From: Bacteroidota bacterium
GTDB lineage: Bacteria > Bacteroidota > Bacteroidia > UKL13-3
Assembly (NCBI GenBank): GCA_013298895.1
Contig: JAAFJM010000007.1
Span: forward strand, 1-64,000
Direction: 5' to 3'
DNA: 64,000 bases
The notes below the pieces were generated by a model. The model saw only the letters and a list, made by a program, of their open reading frames with translations. It did not search any database and was not told the DNA's origin. Each line of letters starts with the position of its first letter. Within the stretch, counting starts at the first letter, position 1. This document shows, piece by piece, positions 17,203 through 26,766 of the stretch. The position numbers and the translations under genes were made by a program.

Positions 17203-17745
17203 ATGTTAAAAAAAATACTTTTTTTTCTTTGTATATTGGCTTTTGCTAACCTAGCTAAAGCTCAAAGAAATAACGATAAACCTTATGTGGCCGATACCAC
17301 CCACTGGAGTAAACCTAAAAAAGCAACTTATTTAGCTTTGGTACCTGGCCTTGGTCAAATTTATAATAAAAAATATTGGAAACTTCCTATTGTTTATGGT
17401 GGTTTTGCGGCTTTAATTTATTCAGTTTCGTTTTACCAAAACGAGTACGATATTGTTCGCCAAGCAGTGTTAGATAAAAAGGCAGGAATACCTATTTCTG
17501 ACCCAACATTACAACCTTTGGATGATGCAAATTTGGTTTCGCTGCGTGATTTTTATAGGGAAAGTAGAGATTTATCGTGGATTGGAATTGGTGGTTTATA
17601 TGCTTTGCAAATTATAGATGCAGCAGTAGATGCGCATTTGCAAGAGTTTGATGTAAGCGAAAACCTAACTTTAAAATGGCATCCTGATTACAGAGTACAA
17701 GCTGGAAGAGCATTTGTTGGTGCCACTCTAAAGTTAGAATTTTAA
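17203..17745 (+). CDS. DUF5683 domain-containing membrane protein
   Basis: From the ATG at 17203 the product is 180 residues: a signal peptide (LKKILFFLCILAFANLAKAQ), then KPKKATYLALVPGLGQIYNKKYWKLPIVYGGFAALIYSV. The LVPGLGQIYN segment and following hydrophobic helix are the hallmark of DUF5683. A second hydrophobic stretch (WIGIGGLYALQIIDAAVDAHL) follows near residue 130. The frame extends 33 bp further upstream, but that part contains the promoter, so the shorter start is preferred. The function of the family is unknown. It ends nine bases from the convergent amylase gene. Confidence 0.8.
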   Translation: MLKKILFFLCILAFANLAKAQRNNDKPYVADTTHWSKPKKATYLALVPGLGQIYNKKYWKLPIVYGGFAALIYSVSFYQNEYDIVRQAVLDKKAGIPISDPTLQPLDDANLVSLRDFYRESRDLSWIGIGGLYALQIIDAAVDAHLQEFDVSENLTLKWHPDYRVQAGRAFVGATLKLEF

Positions 17746-17754
17746 TTTGTAAAT

Positions 17755-19593
17755 TTAGTTTTTTATAAACTTGATGGTATTTCCGCTTTCTGTTTTAATA
17801 AAATAAAGGCCTGCATTTAGTTCTTCAATGTTTAATACATTGTTTTGATGCGCTTTTACCGTTTCTTCCATTTTTAGCTCGCCCAATAAATTGTAAATTT
17901 TTACTTGGTAAGTTTTATTAAGATTTACACCTTGAATATCTATATTTAATTGGCTTTGCGCTGGATTTGGATAGGCTGAAACGCTTGAAACTATATCCAA
18001 TTCTGAAGTAGAAGTACTTCTATCTAACTGAATAATTTTAGTTTCTAAAGATGCTAAGTTGATTCCACTTCCTACATTATCATTTATATTTAAGTATTCT
18101 GTTTTATTATTCAAAATGTCTTTCGATTTAAAACTACCATTAGCCCAGCCTAAAGTATTTAAACTAGTCACCAAATTATTAGTATTTCTTGCAGCCGTGT
18201 TTATCAATACCAAATAATTTTGGTTGTTGTAAGTTCTTATAAATGAAAGAACTGCTGTGTCGGAACATAAAATATTTTGGTATGTTCCAACCGATAAGGC
18301 TGCTGTAGCATTTCTAGTTTGAATTAGTTTTTTGTAATAACTCAATAATGAGTTTGTATCTGCATTCATGAGCTGTACGTTATAGCTTGGGTAGTTTAAG
18401 TTTACGGCATACCAAGGGTTTACAGTACTAAATCCTGCCGCACTTGAGCTACTCCATTGCATAGGAGTTCTAATTCTTTCATCGGGTTTGCTGCCTTTCA
18501 TACCTACTTCTTCACCGTAATATAAATAAGGTGTTCCGGGTAAAGTTAAATAAATAGCAGCGGCTGTTTTTAGTTTATAAATATCGCCACTCATTTCGTC
18601 AAACACTCGGTTTTGGTCGTGATTGGTTAAAAAAGTACTGAATTTATTGAATTGTAAATTGGCTGTGGCGTAGTTAATTTCGGTTCTTAAAGCTTGTGTA
18701 TTGTTGGTTTTCATTACACTTAAAATATTGCTTGCTAAGTCAAATTCAAAGCAATTATCTAACTTGTTATTGTAATTTTTAACAGTACTTGTAGCTGTCC
18801 AAACTTCGCCAACGGTCATAAAATCAGGATTCAATGATTTGCAGTAAGTATTAAAATCGGCCCAAAACTGATACGTTTCTGGTTGGTTCATTAAGTTTCC
18901 ACCATTTTCATATAAATACATAGCAGCATCAAGCCTAAAACCATCTACTTTTATGCTATCAATCCAAAACTTGGCTGCATCAAAAATACTATCTCTAACA
19001 GGTTGATAATTGTAGTTTAAATCGGGCATTTCGCTCCAAAACAAGGCATAATAATTACTGCTATTTTTGGTGTACCACACATCTTGCCCCCAAGGGCCTT
19101 TGTAAGTTGGTCTGGTGCTGTTCCATCTATAAAAATCACGGTAAAATGGGTCATTAGCGGCCGATTTTACAAACCATGGATGTTGGCTTGATGAATGATT
19201 AATTACAAAATCAATAATTACTTTAATACCTCGGCTGTGAGCTTCGGTTATTAAAGTTTTAAAATCGGCTAAGGAGCCATATTGAGGATTCACAGCTTTA
19301 TAATTAGTTACATCATATCCATGGCTGCTTGGCGATGCATTAATGGGCATTAACCAAATTCCTTTTATACCTAAATCAGTTTTGGTGTTCGAATCTCCAT
19401 CATTCAAATAATTTAATTTTGATGTGAGGCCGTTAAAGTCGCCAATGCCATCGGCATTGCTATCAAAATAACTGCGTACAAATATTTCGTAAAAAACAGA
19501 TTGATTCCACCAATTAGTGGCAGGCTGCGCCATTAATATGTTTGGAGCTATTAAAATGAAGGTAATAATAAATTTTTGTAAACTTTTTTTCAT
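17755..19593 (-). CDS. Secreted GH13 alpha-amylase with T9SS type A sorting domain
   Basis: From the ATG at 19593 the protein has 612 residues. After a signal peptide ending MAQ it shows the GH13 barrel: VFYEIFVRSYFDSNADGIGDFNGL, VIIDFVINHSS, nucleophile Asp222 in DGFRLDAAM, acid Glu263 in VGEVWT, and Asp326 in FLTNHDQNRV. The last 75 residues form a T9SS type A domain (YPNPAQSQLNID ... LNAGLYFIKTESGNTIKFIKN), so the enzyme is exported through the type IX system and probably kept on the cell surface. The QSVFYEIFVRSYFDSNADGI start resembles alpha-glucosidase/oligo-glucosidase-type amylases. A nine-codon upstream extension without a signal-peptide rationale was not used. Confidence 0.9.
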   Translation of the reverse strand: MKKSLQKFIITFILIAPNILMAQPATNWWNQSVFYEIFVRSYFDSNADGIGDFNGLTSKLNYLNDGDSNTKTDLGIKGIWLMPINASPSSHGYDVTNYKAVNPQYGSLADFKTLITEAHSRGIKVIIDFVINHSSSQHPWFVKSAANDPFYRDFYRWNSTRPTYKGPWGQDVWYTKNSSNYYALFWSEMPDLNYNYQPVRDSIFDAAKFWIDSIKVDGFRLDAAMYLYENGGNLMNQPETYQFWADFNTYCKSLNPDFMTVGEVWTATSTVKNYNNKLDNCFEFDLASNILSVMKTNNTQALRTEINYATANLQFNKFSTFLTNHDQNRVFDEMSGDIYKLKTAAAIYLTLPGTPYLYYGEEVGMKGSKPDERIRTPMQWSSSSAAGFSTVNPWYAVNLNYPSYNVQLMNADTNSLLSYYKKLIQTRNATAALSVGTYQNILCSDTAVLSFIRTYNNQNYLVLINTAARNTNNLVTSLNTLGWANGSFKSKDILNNKTEYLNINDNVGSGINLASLETKIIQLDRSTSTSELDIVSSVSAYPNPAQSQLNIDIQGVNLNKTYQVKIYNLLGELKMEETVKAHQNNVLNIEELNAGLYFIKTESGNTIKFIKN

Positions 19594-19768
19594 GTTACGA
19601 TAGTAATAAATATAACCCAATTGGCTTTAATTTAAATTATAACAATATGGTAAAATTCTAAATACCATAAAAGTAGTTTGGTTTTTGAATTCAATACAAA
19701 ACTTAATTTTTCCATTTATAAAAATTTACCAATTACATTAAATTCTTTTTTAGCATATTCGCACACTT

Positions 19769-20128
19769 ATGGTTAGTGAAGAATTTGATGAGATAACCAA
19801 GCTTAAATGGTATAAAATAGTATTTGGTTTAAAATCGCAATTTGGCAAAAAGCCTGATATGAACGGTATTTTGTTTTTAATTGGAATAAGAGAATTAGGT
19901 CAAAATAGAGAGTTTGCAAAACATGAAAAAATGGACTTGTTTCATATCGCAACATGTAAATTACTTAGTTATGAAGGCTATTTTAAATACGAATATACCG
20001 ATGAAGAAGGCTGGCCTCATTACGATTTGATAACACAACCTCCATATAAAGACCTATTGTCACAAGAATATTATTTACGAAAGCTTGTAGTTAGATATTT
20101 TGAAGAAAACGATTTGATAAAAGATTAA
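19769..20128 (+). CDS. Conserved hypothetical protein in a cyclophilin operon
   Basis: I do not recognise this 119-residue protein. It has no signal peptide or membrane segment. It is rich in Lys, Glu and aromatic residues and contains the block GWPHYDLITQPPYKDLLSQEYYLRKLVVRYF near the end. An ATATTCGC promoter-like element lies at 19755-19762, just upstream of the ATG. The cyclophilin gene starts seven bases after its stop and a DUF5686 protein follows, so the three probably form an operon. Similar small acidic-basic proteins appear to be common in this phylum, but I cannot name a family. Confidence 0.75.
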   Translation: MVSEEFDEITKLKWYKIVFGLKSQFGKKPDMNGILFLIGIRELGQNREFAKHEKMDLFHIATCKLLSYEGYFKYEYTDEEGWPHYDLITQPPYKDLLSQEYYLRKLVVRYFEENDLIKD

Positions 20129-20135
20129 TTGAACA

Positions 20136-20999
20136 ATGAAAAAGAGCATTTTATTAAGTATTCTATTAGTTTTTGCCATGAAATTAATTGCGCAAAAACC
20201 TGCTAATCCAAATATTAAAGTTAAGCCCAAACCAAGTAAAAAGTTAGAGGAATATGTTAAAATAAGTACTAACTATGGCGATATGTTTTTTGTTTTGTTC
20301 GATAATACACCTAAACATCGTGATAATTTTAAAAAATTGATAAAAATGCACTATTATGATAGTTTGTTATTTCATAGAATTATAAGGGATTTTATGATTC
20401 AAGGTGGTGACCCAAATTCAAAGTTTGCCGATTCTTTAGCAATACTCGGAAATGGAGGCCCTGATTACACCATTCCTGCTGAATTTAGGAATGAAAACGT
20501 TCATATTAAAGGAGCGCTTTGCGCTGCTAGAACAGCAGATGAATTTAATCCAAAAAAAGAATCGAGTGGAAGTCAATTTTACATAGTTCAAGGGCGTAAA
20601 TTTTCTATGTCTGAAATTGAGAATTTGATGAACTCAAGGAATTATAAACGAAAACAAAAAATTTTTAATGACTTTATTTCGAGTGATTCTAGTATTGCTA
20701 ATAAATTAGCAGATTTACAGAAAACTAAGGGTAAAGATGCAATTTTAAAGTATTTAAGTGAATTACAGCCAACTATTGATAAGTCGTATGAAAACAAAGA
20801 GTTTTTATATACTGCTGATCAGGTTTTATTATATAAAGAAAAAGGTGGCACCCCACATTTAGATGATGAATATACGGTTTTTGGTAGGTTAGTTTCAGGT
20901 ATGGATGTGTTGGATAAAATTGCAACTGTATACGCCAATCCACAAACCAACAGACCAATTATTGATATAAGAATGAATATTAGTCTTGTAAAAAGATAA
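20136..20999 (+). CDS. Exported cyclophilin-type peptidyl-prolyl isomerase
   Basis: The 287-residue protein has a signal peptide (LLSILLVFAMKLIAQ) followed by a cyclophilin domain: ISTNYGDMFFVLFDNTPKHRDNF, LLFHRIIRDFMIQGGDPNSK, GGPDYTIPAEF, SGSQFYIVQGR and, at the end, EYTVFGRLVSGMDVLDKIA. A region of about 80 mostly charged residues (from about 165 to 240) interrupts the domain before its last strands, as in other Bacteroidota exported cyclophilins. The enzyme should act on prolines of periplasmic or outer-membrane clients. Its neighbour downstream, an outer-membrane protein 20 bp away, is a plausible client. Confidence 0.88.
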   Translation: MKKSILLSILLVFAMKLIAQKPANPNIKVKPKPSKKLEEYVKISTNYGDMFFVLFDNTPKHRDNFKKLIKMHYYDSLLFHRIIRDFMIQGGDPNSKFADSLAILGNGGPDYTIPAEFRNENVHIKGALCAARTADEFNPKKESSGSQFYIVQGRKFSMSEIENLMNSRNYKRKQKIFNDFISSDSSIANKLADLQKTKGKDAILKYLSELQPTIDKSYENKEFLYTADQVLLYKEKGGTPHLDDEYTVFGRLVSGMDVLDKIATVYANPQTNRPIIDIRMNISLVKR

Positions 21000-21019
21000 T
21001 CTGAAAAAAAAATTGTATT

Positions 21020-23557
21020 TTGAAAAATAACCTGACATTTTTATTTTTATTTGTTTTTTGTGTTGGTGTTTTGGCGCAGCAAAATGATGAGCAAGTTACT
21101 GTAGTTAGTGGTAAAATTATAGATAAACGCAATAAAGAACCTTTACCTTTTGTTACAGTTACCTTTAAAGGCACTCGTATTGGTGTTACAAGCGATTTTG
21201 AAGGGAATTTCAAATTAAAAACATCTTTAAAAGTAGATTCAATTAAAGTAAGTTATGTAGGTTACAAAACTTATTATAAACGTATTAATTATGGTCTAAC
21301 TCAAAATTTAACTATAGAAATGATTGAAGCGAACTCTGAGTTAAAAGCTGTAACTGTTAGAGTTGGAATAAATCCTGCACTTAGAATCATAAATAATGCC
21401 CGAAAAAATAAGGATAAAAATAATCAAGAAAATTTAACTGCTTACCAGTACGATAGTTATAACAAGGTTGACATATCTCTTAATAATATAAGTGATGAAA
21501 TGAAAAATAGAACGGTATTTAAACCAATAAAAGGTTTGTTCGATACTGCTTTTCAAATGAAAAATGAAGATGGAAAATACATTGTTCCATTATTTATTAA
21601 CGAATCATTTAGTCAATTTTACTATAATAAAATTCCTTCAAAAAATAAGGAGGTTATGATAGCAAGCAATACCACCGGAATAGGTGTTGGCGATAAAAGC
21701 TTTATAACTGATTTGATGGGAACAAGCTTACAAAATTTTAATTTTAATAGAAACTTTGTACGTATTTTGGCTAAAGATTTTATTTCGCCATTAAGTAATG
21801 TATGTCATACTTATTATATTTATACCTTGCTCGATTCAACCATTGAAAACGGGAAAAAAAATTACAAACTTCAACTAAACTTAAAAGATGAACAGGACCT
21901 TGGTTTTTTAGGCCATATGTGGATTGAAGAAGGAACATGGGCTTTAACTCGCATTGATGTAGAAATTTCGAAATATGCCAATATCAACTTTATTGATAGG
22001 TTAAAATTACAACAAGAACTAAAGCAAACACCAGCAGGTCCATTTATTCCATATAAAAACAGAATGATAATTGATGTAGCTGAAATGACCAAAAATACTA
22101 GTGGAATCATTGCTAAGTTTTATAATTCTTCTTCTAATATAGTGGTAAATGAGCCTAAAGAATTTTCATTTTACGATAGAATTATTGAACGTGCTGAAGA
22201 AACTGAATTAGAAAAAGATTCGAACTTTTGGAACTGCAAACGCCCCGAAGCATTTACCGCAATTGAACGCAAAATGTATAACATGGTTGATTCAATTAAG
22301 AATTTACCTGCCATTCAAACATATATTGACGTGGTACGAATAGTGGTGGAAGGTTATAAACGTATTGGAGGACTTGATTGGGGGCCATATGTGTTTTTAT
22401 ATGGTTACAATAATGTGGAAGGAAGTAGATTACGCCTTGGCTTTAGAACCAATCAGTTTTTTAGTAGAAAATGGATTTTAAAATCACATTTGGCATTTGG
22501 ATTTAAAGATGAAAGATTTAAATATGGACTGTCGGCTGATTATATAAGCAATAGGCATGATTGGACGGTTTGGAGTGCTAGTTATCGAGATGATTACGAT
22601 GTACTTGGAATAACCAACGATTTTGGTCCGGGAAATAATACTTCCAATGTGTTTCAAGCCATCAGTATTTTTGCCGATGGAATTAGGTTAAACAGAACTC
22701 ACGAGGTTAAATTAGGATTGTTTAAACATTATTCTCGTGATTGGTCGTATAGAATAGGTGCACAGTTTAATATGTTTGATCCATTAGGTGAATTTAGATT
22801 TGCTTATAAAACCAATGAAACCGATGGGGATAGTTTAAAAACATCGTTTAATAATACCCAAGTAAGTACCGAAATAAGATGGGCTTACAAAGAATTATTA
22901 ATAGTAAGAGGAAATGATAGAATTAGAATGGTTCGATCATTATTGCCTGTTTTATCTCTTTCATATACACATGGTTTTAAAGGTGTTTTTGACAGTGATT
23001 TTGAATACAATAAGCTGCAATTTAATTTACAACACCATGCAAATACCAGTGTTTTTGGAACAGCCGATTATTGGTTAACTGTTGGTAAAATATGGGGTGT
23101 TTTGCCTTATCCTTTATTAGATGTGGCGCGTGGTAACCAAGTATTCCTTTATTCCGATTTTAACTATAGTTTGATGAATTTTTATGAGTTTATTAGTGAT
23201 GAATACGCTCATTTTACATACGTACAACATTTTGAAGGATTGTTTTTAAATAGTATTCCTGTGGTTAAAAATTGGAAGTGGCGTAATTTTGCTTTTGTAA
23301 AAGCGGCTTATGGAAACTTAAATAACAGTAATTATAACTTAACGAATGTGCCCAAAACACCTGATGGGCAAATAACCAATAAAATTAATGCGTTTAAAGA
23401 CAATATTCCTTATGTAGAAATTGGTTACGGATTTGAAAATATTTTTAGGATTATTTCCATTAATATGGTGCATAGATTAACCTATTTAGACCAACAACCA
23501 AACCAAGAAAAACCAAGAGCTTGGGGCATCAATCTTGGATTAAGGTTCCAGTTTTAA
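21020..23557 (+). CDS. DUF5686 outer-membrane protein with carboxypeptidase-regulatory-like domain
   Basis: The 845-residue protein has a signal peptide (LFLFVFCVGVLAQ), then a CarboxypepD_reg-like domain (VSGKIIDKRNKEPLPFVTVTFKGTRIGVTSDFEGNFKL, about 27-100). It continues with DUF5686 through to a C-terminal beta-barrel ending RAWGINLGLRFQF, the aromatic terminus of an outer-membrane protein. The architecture recalls TonB-dependent receptors, but no plug domain is visible. The likely start is the TTG at 21020, 20 bp after the cyclophilin stop, because it gives a proper signal peptide. The function of the family is not established; envelope biogenesis or uptake is possible. Confidence 0.85.
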   Translation: MKNNLTFLFLFVFCVGVLAQQNDEQVTVVSGKIIDKRNKEPLPFVTVTFKGTRIGVTSDFEGNFKLKTSLKVDSIKVSYVGYKTYYKRINYGLTQNLTIEMIEANSELKAVTVRVGINPALRIINNARKNKDKNNQENLTAYQYDSYNKVDISLNNISDEMKNRTVFKPIKGLFDTAFQMKNEDGKYIVPLFINESFSQFYYNKIPSKNKEVMIASNTTGIGVGDKSFITDLMGTSLQNFNFNRNFVRILAKDFISPLSNVCHTYYIYTLLDSTIENGKKNYKLQLNLKDEQDLGFLGHMWIEEGTWALTRIDVEISKYANINFIDRLKLQQELKQTPAGPFIPYKNRMIIDVAEMTKNTSGIIAKFYNSSSNIVVNEPKEFSFYDRIIERAEETELEKDSNFWNCKRPEAFTAIERKMYNMVDSIKNLPAIQTYIDVVRIVVEGYKRIGGLDWGPYVFLYGYNNVEGSRLRLGFRTNQFFSRKWILKSHLAFGFKDERFKYGLSADYISNRHDWTVWSASYRDDYDVLGITNDFGPGNNTSNVFQAISIFADGIRLNRTHEVKLGLFKHYSRDWSYRIGAQFNMFDPLGEFRFAYKTNETDGDSLKTSFNNTQVSTEIRWAYKELLIVRGNDRIRMVRSLLPVLSLSYTHGFKGVFDSDFEYNKLQFNLQHHANTSVFGTADYWLTVGKIWGVLPYPLLDVARGNQVFLYSDFNYSLMNFYEFISDEYAHFTYVQHFEGLFLNSIPVVKNWKWRNFAFVKAAYGNLNNSNYNLTNVPKTPDGQITNKINAFKDNIPYVEIGYGFENIFRIISINMVHRLTYLDQQPNQEKPRAWGINLGLRFQF

Positions 23558-23674
23558 TAGATTTCATGATATTATCTCTAAATTAAATGTTGTAGATTTA
23601 TCTGGCGAATTGATTGTTATAATAAGATGGTTGGGAACAGTTGCGGAAAAATAGCAAGTGAAAGTTTAAATTTT

Positions 23675-23950
23675 TTATTCTCTTATCAATGTTACAGTTC
23701 CTTGAATGGCTTTTTTAGATTCATTTTTATTAAATGAATAATTAAAAATAAACGCCTTCAATTATTGATCCGCCATTGTTATTGCTTTGCCCATTCCAAT
23801 TAATGCCATCGTTTTTATAGCCATCACTATTACCTTCAAAAACCTTTGCTCCCCAACGATTAAAAATTTGAATTTCATAGGTGGCTTCTCCATAAATATC
23901 TATGTCAAAAGCATCATTTATTCCACTATGGTTTAGAAACTTACATTTTT
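23675..23950 (-). pseudogene. Remnant of a T9SS type B (gliding-motility-associated) C-terminal domain
   Basis: The 429-bp gap 23558-23986 has no intact gene, but its minus strand encodes SGINDAFDIDIYGEATYE, then IQIFNRWGAKVFEGNSDG, YKNDGINWNGQSNNNGG and SIIEGVYF. After a one-base frameshift it continues NYSFNKNESKKAIQGTVTLI and a stop at 23675-23677. The order 'GIND.F ... Y.I.IFNRWG..VFE ... W.G ... GVYFY ... K..GTVTLI' is that of the CHU_C/T9SS type B sorting domain. No start codon or upstream protein remains, so this is the tail of a lost secreted protein. The remainder of the gap shows nothing recognisable. Confidence 0.75.
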
Positions 23951-23986
23951 ATTAAGGAAAAATGGCAAGCCTAACAAAAGCTATTT

Positions 23987-24937
23987 CTAACCAATTTCAA
24001 TATAAGTAGCACCACCGCCAAATTTTAACGAATCGGCATCTTCAAAATGTTTGGCTAATCGCTTGTTTTTGGTTAAAAAAGTATGGATTTTATTCTTTAA
24101 ATATTGGTTTCCAATGCCATGAACATAAACTATACTTTTCATTTGATGCACGTATGCAGCCTCCAATGTTTTTATAAATACATCCATTTGTACACCAATA
24201 ATATCGTTGGTTTGCGTGGTGTAGCCACGTTCTAATAATTTATCAAAGTGAAGGTCAATAATAGGTTCTGGCTTTTTGCTTAAATCTACTTTTTCAATTA
24301 CAGTTTTTTCTGCAAAATCTTTTTGTTTTAATGCATTTAAATTGAGTGTGTTAAACTCTTCATTAAGCTTAAACATGTAAGACTGTTTTTGTAAAAAGAA
24401 ACAGAACTTTAACGATTGATGAAACTCTTTTGGATTTGATTTAAAAGCTATACTTAAAGGCTTGGAAGGGTTAATATTTATGTCATCCGCTAAAATAAAT
24501 TGAAACAAAAGTGGATTCCATTTTTCGTAATTTTCTAAATTTAGTTTTAAAAAATTCGCGTCCTCTCCACGGCTTAATTTACCGGTTTTGTAAAGATTAT
24601 ACACCTCTTTTTCTTTTTGGTAAACTACATACAATAAAGTATCGCAAGCATTGTTATGTAAAACACCTTCTACTTCATTTTCACCTAATCGGTTATATGC
24701 CCAAAATATGCCTAACGGATTGGTGCTCAACTTAGGTTTTAGTTTGTCTTCAATTTCTTTTTTATCATTATTTGGCTTTACATCGTCAAAATCAATTTTA
24801 ACTACTTCACTTGCCATAACAGGTATTTCAAAATCATCTTCTATAGTTACACCCACCAAGTTTTTTTGTTTAAAACTGGTAACTATACCTTCCATATTTT
24901 CGTTTACAAACTTTACTCTATCGCCTAACTTCAACAT
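23987..24937 (-). CDS. DUF2027 and Smr domain protein
   Basis: The 316-residue protein starts with an SH3-like segment (LGDRVKFVNENMEGIVTSFK) and continues with the DUF2027 core (about 70-200). It ends in a Smr domain: IIDLHFDKL (about 230), then SIVYVHGIGNQYLKNKI and the GGGATYIEIG tail. Smr domains occur in MutS2 and in stand-alone proteins and can nick or bind nucleic acids. Here the catalytic-type HGIG is present where others have HGxG. No signal peptide is present. It ends within about 40 bp of the T9SS type B remnant and starts about 40 bp from a shared terminator. Confidence 0.82.
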   Translation of the reverse strand: MLKLGDRVKFVNENMEGIVTSFKQKNLVGVTIEDDFEIPVMASEVVKIDFDDVKPNNDKKEIEDKLKPKLSTNPLGIFWAYNRLGENEVEGVLHNNACDTLLYVVYQKEKEVYNLYKTGKLSRGEDANFLKLNLENYEKWNPLLFQFILADDININPSKPLSIAFKSNPKEFHQSLKFCFFLQKQSYMFKLNEEFNTLNLNALKQKDFAEKTVIEKVDLSKKPEPIIDLHFDKLLERGYTTQTNDIIGVQMDVFIKTLEAAYVHQMKSIVYVHGIGNQYLKNKIHTFLTKNKRLAKHFEDADSLKFGGGATYIEIG

Positions 24938-24975
24938 TGTTTTATCTTATTTATTTTGCTTTGCAATATTAAACC

Positions 24976-25010
24976 AAAAAGCCGAAGTACTTGCATACAT
25001 TCGGCTTTTT
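24976..25010 (-). terminator. Rho-independent terminator after the Do-type protease gene
   Basis: Arms AAAAAGCCGAA (24976-24986) and TTCGGCTTTTT (25000-25010) form a perfect 11-bp stem with a 13-base loop, 30 bp after the protease stop codon. The A/T flanks would let it work on both strands. Confidence 0.8.
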
Positions 25011-25039
25011 GAATTGAACTAATTTATGTTATCTAATAA

Positions 25040-26500
25040 TTATTTGCCAATTTTTACTGCAAAATAATCTTGCGTTCCATCGGCATTTACCCCTTCTACC
25101 AATACAGCACCTTTTTTACCTTCAAAAGCTGCTTTTACATCGCTTACGGTAGAAACTGGTTTTTTATCAATATTGGTAATCACAAAACCTGCAGGCACTC
25201 CAGCAGCTTTTAAAATACTTTTTCCTCCAATATTTTTTACTTTTATACCATTGGCAATTTTAAGTTTTAATCTTTCATCGCGGGTAAGTGTTTCAAAATC
25301 GGTATCTAAGGCTTTGTTAACCTCAGTTTTTTCAGCAGTTTTTAAAGCAGTTTTACCATCTAAACCTTTTAGTTTTACATCAAAAAGTTTCTCTTTTCCA
25401 TCTCTAATCACCTTGATTTTAACTACATCACCTGGATTTTTCTTGCCTATCATTTCTTGCAATTCAGGAGTAGTTTTGGTTTCTGTTCCATCGGCCGAAA
25501 TAATTACATCATCCGATTTTAAACCAGCATCTTCGGCAGCACTGTTTTCTTTTACATTTCTAACATATACACCTTTTACTTCTTTTAAGCCTAATTTATC
25601 AGCTAAAGCGCCATCAATATCGGTAATTTCAACTCCTAAAACACCACGTTGAACAGTACCATATTTTTGTAAATCATTAATTACTTTGCTCATTAAATTA
25701 CTAGGAATAGCAAAAGCGTAACCTGCATATTGTCCTGTTTCGCTCGCAATTGCAGTATTTATTCCAATTAATTTACCTTCTTGGTTAATTAATGCTCCCC
25801 CGCTATTTCCTGGGTTTACCGCTGCATCGGTTTGTATAAACGATTCAATTGGATACTGTTGTCCGTTTCCTCTGTTAATGTTTAAGTTACGGCCTTTAGC
25901 ACTTACAATACCTGCAGTAACAGTAGATGTAAGGTTAAAAGGATTTCCAACTGCTAAAACCCATTGGCCTACTTTTACCTCATCGCTATTGCCAATTACC
26001 GCAAATGGCAAATTGGTTTCTGTAATACGCAATAAAGCCAAATCAGTATTATTATCTTTTCCTAATAGCTCAGCATCATATTCTCGTTTGTCGTTTAAAA
26101 CTACTTTTATTTTGGTTGCGCCATCTATCACGTGGTTGTTGGTAACAATCAAACCATCTTGCGAAATAATAACTCCACTGCCACTTCCTGCTCTTGGGCC
26201 TTGCTGAGGCATACTAAATCCTCTTCCTCCAAAAAAATCAAATGGATTTATTTCTTGTGTTTCGTTTCTACTTTGTGGTGCGTCAACTATTGTTAAAATG
26301 TGAACTACAGTTGGAGTTGCCAATTCAGCTATTGCCACAAAATCAGGTCTCTGCCCGCCATCTGACAAACTTGCATACCTTGCTAAGTAATTTTGAGAAA
26401 ATTCTGTCGCACTTTGTTTACCTCCAAATAATTTGTTTAAGCCAATTGCAGCCAAGCCTCCAAGGCAAGCTACTGCGAAAATTAATGTGTACTTTTTCAT
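25040..26500 (-). CDS. Do-type (DegP/DegQ/HtrA) periplasmic serine protease
   Basis: The 486-residue protein has an N-terminal hydrophobic anchor or signal (residues 4-24) and a trypsin-like protease domain. The catalytic triad is His123 (VTNNHVIDG), Asp153 (NNTDLALLRI) and Ser233 (NPGNSGGALIN). Two PDZ domains follow, at about 275-370 (GVLGVEITDIDG ... GVYVRNVKENSAAEDAGLKSDDVI) and 400-486. The enzyme degrades or refolds misfolded envelope proteins. It is transcribed alone, with its own terminator at 24976-25010. It has normal length and no missing residue. Confidence 0.93.
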   Translation of the reverse strand: MKKYTLIFAVACLGGLAAIGLNKLFGGKQSATEFSQNYLARYASLSDGGQRPDFVAIAELATPTVVHILTIVDAPQSRNETQEINPFDFFGGRGFSMPQQGPRAGSGSGVIISQDGLIVTNNHVIDGATKIKVVLNDKREYDAELLGKDNNTDLALLRITETNLPFAVIGNSDEVKVGQWVLAVGNPFNLTSTVTAGIVSAKGRNLNINRGNGQQYPIESFIQTDAAVNPGNSGGALINQEGKLIGINTAIASETGQYAGYAFAIPSNLMSKVINDLQKYGTVQRGVLGVEITDIDGALADKLGLKEVKGVYVRNVKENSAAEDAGLKSDDVIISADGTETKTTPELQEMIGKKNPGDVVKIKVIRDGKEKLFDVKLKGLDGKTALKTAEKTEVNKALDTDFETLTRDERLKLKIANGIKVKNIGGKSILKAAGVPAGFVITNIDKKPVSTVSDVKAAFEGKKGAVLVEGVNADGTQDYFAVKIGK

Positions 26501-26721
26501 TTTTCTTTCAATTAAATTTTAGTAGAATTTTATTCATTCAAAAGTTATACCAATTGCGATTGTAAATTATGTTTGATTTTTTAAAAATATATACTTTTTA
26601 AAATCAATATTTGCTTTAAGTTTTAATACATTTATGAAGCAAATTGTTTTTTTATTTCAAAACATGTTTACTTTTTGTTTTAATCCAACATTTTGGTGGA
26701 TGAACGGTAAATAAATAAAAC

Positions 26722-26752
26722 TTGCACCAATCAAAACTTAGTAGAAATTTGC
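26722..26752 (+). promoter_or_regulatory. Bacteroidota-type promoter before the 26767 operon
   Basis: TTG (26722-26724) and GAAATTTGC (26744-26752) match the TTG-N19-TAnnTTTGC pattern with one base off in the -7 box. The ATG follows 14 bp later. Confidence 0.5.
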
Positions 26753-26766
26753 AATTTTAAAAATAA

